This document shows, piece by piece, positions 18,844 to 30,399 of a DNA stretch of 64,000 nt. The stretch covers positions 11,222,001-11,286,000 of the forward strand of contig OX637293.1 of NCBI GenBank assembly GCA_951799445.1. The letters run 5' to 3'. The position numbers and the translations under genes are program-made. The notes beneath the pieces are model-generated. The model did not search any database, was not told where the DNA came from, and saw nothing but the letters and a program-made list of their open reading frames with translations. The stretch comes from Pseudisothecium myosuroides. Lineage: Eukaryota; Streptophyta; Bryopsida; Hypnales; Lembophyllaceae. The number at the start of each line of letters is the position of its first letter. Within the stretch, counting starts at the first letter, position 1.

Positions 18844-21800
18844 AAGGAGATTGTCATATTATTTGTTCTTTTCTTTTGAGGAATGGATGTTTTGATTCAG
18901 TCAACGTGGGATGAACGCTAGTTGGGATGTATATGACATGGCATCCTTGGTAACTTGTGCCTTGTAGATATTTGTCCACTGCTAGATCTAGTGGAGATGA
19001 ATTGATTTGTTGCTGGATGTAACTTCATTATTCTTTGTAATTATCATGTAAAATTTGTGAGAACTATCTTGCAATCTTTGTACATTGGGGAACAGTTCAT
19101 TTACGAATTCTGTATAAACCAAAAATGCTTTCTTCTTCCTTCAAAGTATAAAGCATCACAAAGGTCAAACCTTGCTATTCTTGCTTCTCAAATCATTTAT
19201 TACAAATGTAAGACAGAATGCTCTTTCTTCTTCCTGAAATCGTGCAAGCCTTAGCAAGTTAGCAACACGATTTTGGAATTGGTCTCATCTAAATGGTATT
19301 CCTTCTAATTCACCATACAAGAAACTTTCCCCTCGATTGATAAAAAGATATCCTTCAAATGGAAGTTTTATAAACAATAATGCACTTTTGTCTAAACATT
19401 ATAAGAAACAGATCTGATAAAAGATGTTCTAAGATTGTGATGGAGAAAGACTATGGAGTATCCACCCTCTAATACTGTGAAACACATGTCTCTTTAACCC
19501 CTTAGCTCTCCGACGTCCAAATTCTAGACAATGAACAAGGAGGTTCCAAAGACTTTTAGTGGTGACCATAGATCTCATCTATTCACACCAATGCTTGACT
19601 ACTATTTTTTTAAACTTTTTGTATGATGAATTTCATGAAATTGAGGCAAATAATATATATTTATAAAAAATTCAAGAAAGGATTTATGCGTTAAGAAATT
19701 AATTATAACCAATATGACATGAAAGTGAGAACATCCAAAATCGTCTATGTACTCACCATTCTTAATATTCAACATGACTTCTATTCAAAGTGCAACTAAC
19801 CGTTAAAGCCCTAAAGTAAATAAAATAAGTATGTTATTTAGGCAACATAGCATTTTGAGTCATCCATTTACAAATAAAGTTTGTTTGCTTTTTCTACAAA
19901 ATTTTCAAACACCATGTGGTCAAGGAGTAGCTTCAAGGTGCAACAATTTTCATAATATTTGACTACATAAAAATTTATTATATGGATTGTAGTTTCTATT
20001 GAAGCTCAGGTAGCTTGGGAAGCTTAAAAAAATCACTTTTTTAAAAATAAAAATTTGAAATTGGTTTTCTATACTTATATATGTTTGAAAAGAGTTGAAT
20101 CATTCTATTTTGATTAATAAGATGAAAATTATGTAAAGTTTTAGTTTGAGGGCAGTTATGGAATCTCTACCCCAAAATAAACTTTGAAGTCTTGAATTCA
20201 ATTTTGAACTCAATTTTCAATAGTTTAGGAAAAAAATTTAAAAATGAATTTTGATTGTTTATTATTACTTTGCTCCAAAATAATTCCGTGGTTTGAGAAC
20301 ATGAGTTAAAGTAAGCCTCAGATTTTGCAAAAAAGAAAACGGTTCCGTGTGCTTAAAGTATGTGATACAATATTGTATACTTGCAATATGTGTACCACTA
20401 CAATATTGTATTGTAAGAAATTGTTATGTTCATATTTGTTTTTTCTAGTGTAATTCCAAATTGAGCTTACTTTAACCCATGTTCTTAAACCACGGAATTA
20501 TTTTGGGGCAAAGTAGACAAGTGGTACAACATTACAACTATTGGGATAGGAATTTCTTAATTCTATGACTAAATTCTTAACAATTTAGTAATTTAATCAT
20601 ATTTTACATCTTTCTACTTATTATTTTTTTCAAGCACGAATATGAATTTTTTTTTGAATTTTTCCACATGTATTTCCAATGTATTTCTTCAATATATTAT
20701 GGAAAAATGTAAGTTGTAGGACAAATACATCTTTGGATAAAAAGTTTGAAAGATGAAACTTAACCATTTGGGAGGAGTTGAAAATACTTCTTTTAAAATT
20801 GAAGCATCATGATGTTGCAATTGTTAAAGTTTCTCACTATGATATTTTAGGAGGGTGTACTCGGACAAGTTAACTAAAGGATCTTGTAGTTGAACTTTTT
20901 TACCCTTTTTACTACATTTTGAATAATATGCACTATGAGATTCTATTACTTCCATCATTTGATTCTATTTATTTTCAGACTTCATTTTTAAGATCTTACT
21001 TTTTCTACTAAAAATGAAGCTTGACATAAAGCATTTTAGTTATTTTCAAATATTTACAACATCTTATTTTGAAGATCTATGTGGTACAAATGTAAGTCAA
21101 ATGCCACAAGAACCTCAAAATCAATTGCATAGATAAAAAGTCTTTATTTCAATGTTTTTCTCATGAAGACCATTTACATATTAAAAGAACAACTTAGGGA
21201 TTTAGGGATTCTTAGGTTGGAATTTCATGTGGTTCTAAACAAGTCTCAGTTTTGGGATTGTAGCTCTGCGTGTTGAATTCAACTTGTGCGGCATGTGTTG
21301 ATCATTCAATTACTTGACAATCTCATTTGTTATATTCTATTCCTTCCAATGTTTTGTTCTTTGTCATTAATAGAGCAATGTTTTGGAGGTAAATACTATT
21401 AGAAAAAAAATTAATATTTACAATAGATCCAACTTTGTGCAATACAATACTACGTATATGATTTTGTAGGTGATTCTTTGGGGACCACACGTCTTGTTAG
21501 GTAAATTTTAAAGACTCTAAACCCAAAGTAAAAATTGAATATTGTAACTATGCTTTTTGGACGCCCTTTCTTGCAATGATCCACCCTAAATCACTATTTT
21601 AAGAACCAAAATTTGAAATTGGTTTTCCAAGATTCATGTATATACAAAAACTTTATATCATTCCATTTTGATGAGCGAGTTTTAAGTTATGAAGAGTTCT
21701 TGTTTTGGAGTAGTTATAGATTTTAAACTCTAAAATAACTTTTGATGTTGTTTGCTTAACTCTATTTCCAATATTTTTTGAAAAAAAATAGAAATATACG

Positions 21801-24800
21801 ATGTAGATTGTTTATTATTGTATCTAAATCATTTGGATTGTCAATTTTTCAATTCCATGATAAGAATTTTGATAATTTAGATGTAAAGCACCCCAAATAT
21901 ATCCAACAACCAAGGGCTCCAACATCCACCCTAAACCATTTTGATCAATGTACCTCTCACTTTGAAACTTTTCAAATGGATTTGCAATCGCCAAGTCAAC
22001 CCTCTCGACTCTAAAGTCAAAGTTGCCATATCTCACAAACTGTGAAATTTTATGGCTATTTATTTAGGCCATTGAATTTGTAGACCTCCAAAATAGGGGG
22101 GGGAGGTCCAATATTAAAAAGCTATAAATAAGATGTCAAAAAGCCATATGATACCCTTGTAACCCACCTTTTGAAGTACAGTTGCCTTATTTTTCAAAAG
22201 CTAAACTTTAGGGGTTAACCAAGGCACATCTACTTTTAGGATGCTTGGACCATTACGGGTTAAATGAACTAGGAATTGAACTGTAGATAAAATACCTACT
22301 ATGGCTTAGCTTCTTTTACAAGCTATCCAAACCCCAATATGAATTCCCATTAGTCCCCCTAAAACTTGCAATTTGGTTTGAGATGTGTTAAATTAACCCC
22401 TAAAGTTCCTTGATTGTGTTCTCACCAAAAATGCTCCAAAATTGCCATTTCTAGTACAAGTACCAAAATTTTGAAAATTGTCCATTTTGGACACATGTCA
22501 CTGTAGGATCTTGTAGTACTCTGGTTTGAGAATATGTGGAAGAAATTAATCCAATTTCAATTGTGTAGATTGGAAGATATTAGCATTTGAAGTGGCATAG
22601 TTCCTTTTTGGCCCTTCAAAAAACCAGGCAGCCGTACTTCACAAGGTCAGATTATTATGAAAAAATTTCTAAAATGATTGTGCTTCTTTGAATTCATTCT
22701 TCGGGACAAGTTGGCTACATGCTTGAAATTTTTCAGATTATTTGGAATTGTACAACATACCCTAACAAAATAGTATGTAGAAAGAAGTAGAGAATGGTTC
22801 AAAACTAAATTGTTAAGAGTTTAATTGTGGAATTGGAAAATGCCAATTCCAATGGTAGCAATATTTTAATAAACAATCTACATCCTACAATTTTATTTTT
22901 TTTGAAAAAAATTGAAAATTGAGTGAAATAAACAACTTTAAAGTTTATTTTAGAATAGACAATCTATAACTGCTTGCAAACTAAAAATCCTAATAACGTT
23001 TGACTCATAAATCAAAATGAGATGATTCAAAGCTTTCCACATATATATAAATCCATATACATAAATCTAAATTAGATTTATTTATGACCCTACTACACAA
23101 AGGTCAATGAAATCAACCCTCATTCCCCCACTATTGTTGTTTTCAATGAACCCTGAACCCTAAAATCCTAAACCCTTTTTCCTTCTGAAAATTAGCTTTG
23201 ATTATGGCTATACTACCCAAAGGTCAATGAAATCAACCCTCATTCCCCCTACTATTGTTGTTTTTAGTGAACCCTAAACCCTAAACCCTAAACCCTACAT
23301 AGAAGCGGTTTAGGGCCATAAGCCCCAAATCCTTTCATCTCCTTGAATGGCTCTTCATTTTTGTCTAAGACGATTGCTACGGTAGAGGGGTCGCCGGACA
23401 TGTTAACCATGGATGGCATGCAAATAAAATCCCAAGACTATTGCAACCCTAAACTCTCAAAATGTCTTTTGAGAAAAGGACAAACAAAATCTTGAAAGAA
23501 GGCACAAATTCTCATCATAAAAAACATCCTTAAGAATGAGGCCTAAATCCTTTGAACATGGCCCCCTTACATTTCTTCCACAAAAGAGGAGGGATCAAAA
23601 ATTCAAAATGAATTCATCAGTGAGGTAGAATTAAGAAAAAAAGGCCACAAAAACACCCTAAACCCCAAACAGTGGAAGGCCCTAAACCCAAATGAAAGCA
23701 TTGAGTTCGAAGAAGAAGTGCCTCCCAAATGTAACTTTTTCCTCGGGATGAATTTGAAGGCGAAACTTGTCCCGTTGGAAAGAAGGAAAAAAATCAATCC
23801 AGATGGGGGGCAAAAATTCCTCATTTGAAACAATATTGCAAAAGATAGGGCCACACCTCCAAAAAATAAAAAATAAAAAACCCTGGCAGAACTTGCTGCC
23901 AACGCTGAAAATTGTGGACTAAAAACAACCATAACTTTTTTGGGGTGAGGAATTAGAATGCAAGAGTGGTACTATTGGAATCACAGCCAAAAACCAGTCA
24001 AGGTAGGCCTAAAACCGCACAAATTACCAAAAGTCGACACAATTTAACAAAGGAAAAGCTACACAATGTATATCCCTTTGTTAATGGGGTGTAATGATTT
24101 ACACCGAATGTGCCACATTATGGTAGCTTCTTGCTATAGGGTCCATGTGTTATTGAAGATTTCTCTTTAAAACTTAAAATACTTACTAATATGTATGCCA
24201 TTGCCCAACCCAAACATACACCCTAAACCCTAAACCCCCTAATTGACCATCTTTCATTATTCTTGTCCACAGTGGCATTTTTACCAAAAATATGCGATTT
24301 TGTTGATCTTTTCTATACGAAAGCTAAATAAGTCTTGTTTCATTTCAATGGTGGCAATCATCAAAATGATGTAAATTTCATCCATAAAAATGTTTCTTGA
24401 ACTATTTTGAGTTCAACTAATGAAATGAGGTTCATTAAGGATAATTTAAATTCTAACTAGAAATTTAGCAAAAATTTGTGAATTTGTGATTTTTAAAGCA
24501 ATATGAATTCTAGGACTTTAACCCTGATTTTTTTATTTTCTAATTTTAGAGTGACCCAATAACTTTGGTTTTGACCGTGATGTTGTGCACTAGAATATAC
24601 ATCTACAATAAGATTTTGGTTTTTTAGTTATAATTTTTATATAATATGATTTTTTTTCATTTTTTTTTAACATTAACCCTAAACCCTTAAATTCTTCCCC
24701 AAAAAAATGCAAATTCTTGACTTGAAGCTTTATATCATTTTATTTTGGTGAGTGAGTGTTAAGTTATGAAGAATTCTTGTTTTGGAGTAGTTATGGATTT

Positions 24801-25077
24801 TCAACTCTAAAATAACTTTTGCTGTTGTTTATTTAACTTTGTTTCCAATATTTTTTGAAAAAAATAGAAATATAGGATGCAGATTGTTTATTACTGTATT
24901 CAAATCATTTGGATTATCAATTTTTCAATTCCATACTAAGAATTTTAATAATTTAAATGTAAAGCGACCCCAAATATATTTAACAGCTAAGGGCTCCAAC
25001 ATCCAACTTTGGTTTTAAAACTTAAACACGAAGCCTTTAGTTGCAGCCGTTGGCCGTTGCAACTTCTCTAACTCACT
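18844..25077. other. A+T-rich repeat DNA, no gene recognised
   Basis: Long non-coding stretch. Segments at about 20030-20330, 21600-21920 and 24720-25010 are related to each other ('ttgaaattggttttc', 'tcattccattttgatgag', 'agttatggatttt', 'gtagattgtttatta'). About 22660-23010 carries the same family in reverse orientation, and more copies lie at 40200-41900. 23088-23170 and 23204-23290 are a tandem pair. Short CCCTAAA runs occur at 23270-23297 and 24222-24240. Open frames are small and not protein-like. Confidence 0.6.
23270..23297 (+). repeat. Short interstitial telomere-type run
   Basis: Four consecutive (A)CCCTAAA-type units, the plant telomere motif, inside A+T-rich repeat DNA. A shorter run lies at 24222-24240. 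Too short to be a telomere end. Confidence 0.8.
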
Positions 25078-25278
25078 GTAGTCATAAATGATTTGCTTAA
25101 GTCCTGTCAAGATACAGTGGTAGGTAGACGGCTAGCACCTGTACCAACCCCAAACCCCCGGTTACAAAAGACTACACGCATTTATAAAGGGACAGGTTAC
25201 ACCGATGTACCTCCTTTGAGAAAGATGTAACCGTGTACCCGCGAATGCACTGTATTCTTGTAGCTGCGAGGTATAGGG
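25078..25278 (+). repeat. ~200-bp dispersed repeat, copy 3
   Basis: Same family as 2489-2685 and 2954-3153, closest to the latter. Its end runs into the 37-bp tandem repeats upstream of a small gene, so it may contribute to that promoter region. Confidence 0.8.
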
Positions 25279-25399
25279 TGGGAGTTCTTTTTAGTTCTCT
25301 TTAGGTCTCGTAGGGTGGGAATTTTTTTTAGTTGTCTTTAGGTCTCGTAGGGTGGGAATTTTTTTTAGTTCTCTTTAGGTCTTGTAGGGTGGGAATTCT
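25275..25399 (+). repeat. 37-bp tandem repeats upstream of gene
   Basis: Units begin with 'agggtggga' at 25275, 25312, 25349 and 25386 (exact 37-bp steps; the last is partial). Each contains a T-run and 'tttaggtctcgt'. They end just before a TATA-like box, so they may be promoter-proximal elements. Confidence 0.88.
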
Positions 25400-25406
25400 A
25401 GAAGAC

Positions 25407-25413
25407 TATTTAA
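25407..25413 (+). promoter_or_regulatory. TATA-like box of small gene
   Basis: 'tatttaa' is followed about 30 bp later by a C/T-rich start region (cattcttcctctctc) typical of plant leaders. A 9-codon upstream ORF (25467-25496) lies in the presumed leader. Confidence 0.5.
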
Positions 25414-25781
25414 GCCTGAACACAACACTCATTCTTCCTCTCTCATTTTCAGTTGCTTCTGCACTAATGAGCTCGCTTTTCGTCGCGCTAAACTAGTTTG
25501 GTACTAAAGCTTGTTTATATTTGTTTGAACCTAGATCTAAGTGTTATTTGTATTATTTGTGTTAGTTCTTTATATTGTTATATTGATAGGGTTTTAGTCT
25601 TTTTAATTTCTTTTGTATATCTAAAAGCTTGGCAGCGGAGGCAGAGCGACGTTGGGGCGGGCGAGGACTCGGGGAGTGGCAATCTTCGTTATATATCATG
25701 CAAGTAAGTCACAAATCTTGTGCCTTTGTTTATTGCGTTTATTTGGTTGAGCGCGTGCAACTTAATTGTAGCGAATTAGCG

Positions 25782-26303
25782 ATGGTGAGCTTCATAGCTG
25801 TGAAGCGCTGCATGGCCGCTGCGGTCACCGCACCTTCCACGGCCGTTTATCTCACCCACGAGGTACTGTACACGAGGTACTGCACTTGTTTGTTTCATCT
25901 GGGTCGTCCTTCATTCTTTTTTTTGTTGTGTATTTTGTTTTTTAATGTCGTTGTGTATTTTTTCGTTTGCCAGAAATTTGGGGAGGTGCGGAGGTTCTCG
26001 CTCAGCACCTTGGGCTGGATTGTGGGCGCTGGGGTGGGCGCCAACCAGCTGGTGGCCCACCACCAGTTCGGAACCATGGACGCGAGGTTTGCGGCCATAG
26101 AAGGAGTTATGAGGACTAACTTTGAAGCTCTTGACGTGAAGCTTGCCTCCTTCGACGTGAAGCTTGCCTCCTTTGTTTCGGAAGGCAGGCGCGACCGGGA
26201 GCTCGCGGCAGCTCACATGGAGGCGACACGCTTGGCGTTCCTCTCGTTGAAAGAATCCATCGAGAAGATGGAGAAAGAAATATTTTTGTTGAAAAGCAAG
26301 TAG
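25782..26303 (+). CDS. Small two-exon gene, 136-aa unknown protein
   Basis: Exon 1 is 25782-25862 (27 codons from ATG). A GT-AG intron occupies 25863-25973. Exon 2 is 25974-26303 with TAG. The join is in phase 0. The protein begins MVSFIAVKRCMAAAV, which is basic and hydrophobic and may be a targeting or membrane segment. Then comes a Gly/Val stretch (TLGWIVGAGVGANQLV), followed by a helix rich in Ala/Leu/Glu with a small internal duplication (LDVKLAS, FDVKLAS) and a charged end (EKMEKEIFLLKSK), which suggests a coiled coil. I do not recognise the family. An in-frame ATG at 25629 would extend the frame through a likely 5'-leader intron (donor after 'atcatgcaa' near 25702), so I prefer the 25782 start. 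Higher G+C than its surroundings and clean splice sites suggest a real host gene. Confidence 0.6.
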   Translation: MVSFIAVKRCMAAAVTAPSTAVYLTHEVLYTRYCTCLFHLGRPSFFFLLCILFFNVVVYFFVCQKFGEVRRFSLSTLGWIVGAGVGANQLVAHHQFGTMDARFAAIEGVMRTNFEALDVKLASFDVKLASFVSEGRRDRELAAAHMEATRLAFLSLKESIEKMEKEIFLLKSK

Positions 26304-26979
26304 CTTTTGGCATACTTTTGGCGTATTTGTACTGCTTCTAAGAGTATCTGGTGGTGGTGGTGGTTGTAGGTTGAGTTCATTTTTTCCCGTTATTTAGATC
26401 ACTTGACCTCGGTTTCTAGCAAGGAGCTTCGTCGGGTTTTCCGTTTGTAGCTTTAAGTGGAGATAATTTTGACGGAGTAGTGAAATTCTCTTGGTCACCT
26501 GGTACGACTATGCAACATTGGTATTGACTTTGCAATACCGTATTTGAATGTCGATTTCACTACTTGGTGATTTTGAGTTGCCTGTTATGACCAATGTTAG
26601 TCTGGACTTTATTTGTAGTTGATACTCAACAATTTTGTATACTCGATACTTGAATACCCTAACTGAGACTGACGGTAATTTCCGATTCCAGCAAAATTGG
26701 ATCCTACATTGAGTTCACCAGTGCAACACAAACCCTTCCTTGGCAGTTGCTTCGTTGCTGCAACTCCCGTGTTGTCCATCAAGTCCACATTTGCATCTAG
26801 ATTAGCCACATTGCCATTACTCGTCTTCTCATAAATCCTTCCTGAAGCACTGCGAGACTCCACAGCGTATTCATAACGATCATCACGCGCACAACGCTGG
26901 CAATCATGCGTATTATTTGGCTGGTAAGAGCCCTGTTCAGGAGTCGCGTGAAGCCTTGGTTTAGTTTGCCCGGGACATA
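26304..26979. other. Intergenic with antisense open frame
   Basis: No plus-strand exon is supported. The minus-strand frame continuing from the YIF1-like piece stays open to 26609 (…RYEYAVESRSASGRIYEK…), but I recognise nothing in it. Confidence 0.35.
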
Positions 26980-27091
26980 TCTTATGAAGAAAGGGGCAAA
27001 GCACCACTTTGAGCTTGTTCTTTACATATTTATCCGTCACTTGGAAATAGTACTGAATGTCATGCGTTGCAAAATATCGAGTGACTTGAAC
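26980..27091 (-). pseudogene. YIF1-like exon fragment
   Basis: On the minus strand this ~37-residue stretch (RYFATHDIQYYFQVTDKY, then VKNKLKVVLCPFLHK) matches the cytoplasmic segment just before the first membrane span of plant YIF1, a Golgi/ER membrane protein of Rab-dependent vesicle traffic. The match ends abruptly at FLHK, where family members continue with a GHW-type sequence; here unrelated sequence (ICPGQTKPRL) follows. It therefore looks like one exon copied or captured without its gene, not a functional YIF1. The match is judged from memory of the family. Confidence 0.5.
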
Positions 27092-27155
27092 AAAACCCAA
27101 AAACAATGACAACCGTAACTCTGCCAACTGGTTTTTAAAATATTTTACTAACAAG

Positions 27156-30100
27156 AACCTCTGCTGGACGTTCCCAAGCTAGCAATCTACAATTTTGGAG
27201 CCTGTCTGAGCTTCAAGAAGCTCTCAAAAGTGACTGTTTGGAACATCTATCTGCAGAGGATTGCATTGCAGAGAAAATGACTACGGGAATCGGTGAGTCT
27301 CAGCTCTATTTTCTATGAAATCACTTTACATACTAACACATTTCAGTCATTCCACCTGTACGCTTTTATCTCTTTGATGTCTATGATGATACCTTCAACA
27401 CGGCACGTGCGAATGATTGTGCATGGAATGTCAACAAATGTTTGAGTGTTAAGTATGATAAATTTGATTCACAGTGTTCAGCTTCCTTATTGACGAAGTT
27501 CTCTGTATTCTATTTTGTTTTATTTTGTGTTTAATGCTAGCTTTTCCAACTGGTCCCACTCCCTCCGAGATGAGTGATTGGACTTCTATGTTTGTAAAGT
27601 ACGCTGTTTGGTTGTATGATTCTTCTGTCTTTTGGGAAATAATCTTGTAACTAGCCATATCGATAAAGTGCTTACTGATTTTTTGATGTTGCTGGGGAAG
27701 GTGTGATTAAGGTCGAGGACCGAGATGGTGCATCACGCAGCTGTCCAAGTGAGCATGGAGGTTTTCCTATTAGGGTGATGTTTAGTGTTTCAAATTCGAG
27801 TAGACCACAGGGAGACACAATTACCTCAAGACTGGAAGCATACCCTTTAAACGGTGAGTTTCTGTCTTGCATAACTAAGCTGTGGTTAGAGGTTTGTTCC
27901 TTCTAGATTTTTGCTGATCTAGTGTTGGAACATTGTTTTTGCACTCATCATTTCCAGTTCTTATATCCAGAGTGCACTGGTAATCGCTTTTTGAAGACTG
28001 GTCCACGACCAAGGACACTACTTTCAGAATCACATTTCATGCCCTCTGAATTAGGGGCCAAGCCTTTGGCCTCTCAGTTGACCAATGAAAATGCTTTACA
28101 GTAGACTGGTCTGTCAGTGCATGCGACTGGTAGCAGTGTGGAAAGCAAAATGAGCTTGGATTCTGCAGGCATGTGCTTTGTTGCCCTTAGTGGGAAGGGG
28201 GGGCTTGTTTCTTCGCAGAGCACCTCATACGGAGTGCCTAAACTACCTCCACAGCTGCAAGTAGTCGATATACAGGGACTGAGTTTAAAGGAGTATGTTA
28301 TCTTAGATTCAAAGGGAAAATTACACTTGCTTACTTTGCATGATGTATCAGAGGAACGAAAATTAGTAGCTCTGTTTCCGATTCTCAGTCATCTGCAGAT
28401 CACTACGCACGTGACGTGCTTTGCAGTGCCGCTACTGCCTCCACCGTCACCTTTGGCTCAGCGAGATCGTGTTTCTTCTCCCGATGTGATAGGTACCTAC
28501 TCCTAATTTATGTTTTATGGTTTGGGCCATGTTGAGTAGGTGCCTCTTGTTTTGATTGCAGCGTTAAAGAAAAAAAATAATCTTTTTAACCCATGAGCAT
28601 TTCCTTTATTTCTCTGTCGCAAGACTCTGTGCTGAGTTGCTTGTTTGGAAAGTTTTTATACTTAATATTAAAAGATAAAGTATCCGTCCTTGTTATGATT
28701 TCTCTAGCTATTGAATTAGCAAGAAATAGTTCCCTTCCTTTTCTTGATCTCTTTTAAATTTGATTTGAAGCTGTGAAGTGCATCTGGAAACACATTGCAC
28801 CAGTATCCAGTTGAATTTTATTTTTGTTAGACCTATTTTAGTAGCAGACGACTTTTAAAAGGATCTTCTCTTGCCGTGTCAGTAGTTTAGTTTGATTTCT
28901 TCTTCTGGTCACGATTCACATTGTAGGCAATAGAAGTCTGGTGATCTATATATATGATCTGGTGGTTTCTGGCAGCAAATAGAAAGCTATGGATTTCAGA
29001 TGGAATGTACTCTGTTCATGCTGTTATCTTGCCTGAAGAAAAGCCAAAGTGTGGCATTAATTCTACTACAACGCAGTCCACCCTCACAGGTAGTCGGGAG
29101 TAGATGAAATGTTTTTTGTGCCTCTCTTTGGTCTCTCATTTCTCATAATTGCATTTAGTGTGAATCCCGCAGTGTCCAGTTTATTATGTTGAGCGATTTC
29201 ATCTCTTTCTGAATGTCTTAAGCAAGGTATTTTTGAAGTGATCTCTGCAGAATTCTGAGCTCAGATGAATTCGACTTGATCGACGTTTTTTCTGCAGTTT
29301 CACAAGCAGTTTTCATGAAAGACCGCTTAAATGTCCTTGTTACTGGGTCTGGAGACACTGTTCTGGTCCTGACGGAAGGTATATTTTCATCACTTTCACT
29401 TGACCATCTGTTTCTTTGCTTTATGTTTCTTTGCTTTATGTTTAGGTTATTCGTTTTATATTTACAATTGTTTTAGGCTTGATTGCTCCTATGAGTCGTG
29501 ATAACCAAGTGGATGTAGTTTATTTTGAAAGCGAAGATGTTTTATAGAACTGGTGCAGGCACAATTGTGCGTGGGGTTATCTTGCTAGCATTTGTGTATC
29601 GATGCTGTCCCGCGCTTAACCCTAAAACACCAGGAGAGCCAACATATGGCTGATGAATGGGTCATTTGGATTTCAAAGTTGTGCAGTGTTCAGCCTTGAG
29701 TTCCCTGCTTTTCCATCTCCAATTTTTGTTGGGTTTTGCTCTGGTCTAGGGTGCTTGTAGGTTGGATTCTGGTGGCTGCAGGCTGAGATTTGATGGTTTA
29801 GGTTGCCTATAGGTTTTAGCAATGTGATTTCTCGAAACACTGCAGAAGAATGTGACGAATGTCTTCTAAAAAAAAATTTGAAAACAAAGAATGCAATTGT
29901 TCATTGAGGAATCTGATCATTTTTGGCTAACTGCCAATGACTACTGATTAACGATACCTTGATGATAGGCCTCTTTTTCTAGAGGGGTTAAATGTGACAC
30001 CATCAATTCTGAAATCAAGAAGCCATTTTGAATTTTGACGGTGCTTATTAAACTGGTCGTGAGACTTCTGATAGTGTGCACGGATCTCACATTCAATGTT

Positions 30101-30399
30101 CTTTAACTATTGCAGGAAAATTTGTCTCATATGCTTTACCAAGAGATTAACAGATCCTCAGAAGCTATGAAGTCCGTCAGGTGTGTGGGTTTATCCAATT
30201 GTTTGGTTCTTTTTATCAACTGGATATTACACCATGCAACTCTACCCATGCATAACAAAGTTTGGATTTGGACTGTGTTTAAATTGTGTAATAATCTCGA
30301 CATGGTGATATGTTACACATTGATTTTCCGTGTTTCCTGACTAGGAAGCTTTGCTTTGACAAAAGATACATCTTCAATCTGAGTGTGAGGGCCTGTAAG
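27156..30399 (+). pseudogene. Decayed multi-exon gene, beta-propeller-like protein
   Basis: Exon-like blocks with good GT-AG borders: 27156-27292, 27347 to about 27437, 27541-27598, 27701-27853, 27958-28492, 28976-29089, 29298-29378, 30116-30180, 30345-30399. A perfect TACTAAC branch site (27331-27337) precedes the second. Protein pieces include FWSLSELQEALKSDCLEHL, VIPPVRFYLFDVYDD, VIKVEDRDGASRSCP, VVDIQGLSLKEYVILDSKGK, KLWISDGMYSVHAVI and VLVTGSGDTVLVL. The last three have the short beta-strand style of WD40-like propellers. The 27958-28492, 28976-29089 and 29298-29378 joins keep frame. Damage: TAG at 28102 inside the largest exon, and the 27853/27958 and 29378/30116 joins do not keep frame as I set them. 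I cannot name the gene; my borders could be imperfect. Confidence 0.5.

Noticed and set aside
23270..24240. Chromosome end
   Set aside because: The CCCTAAA runs are only two to four units long and are embedded in other sequence on both sides.
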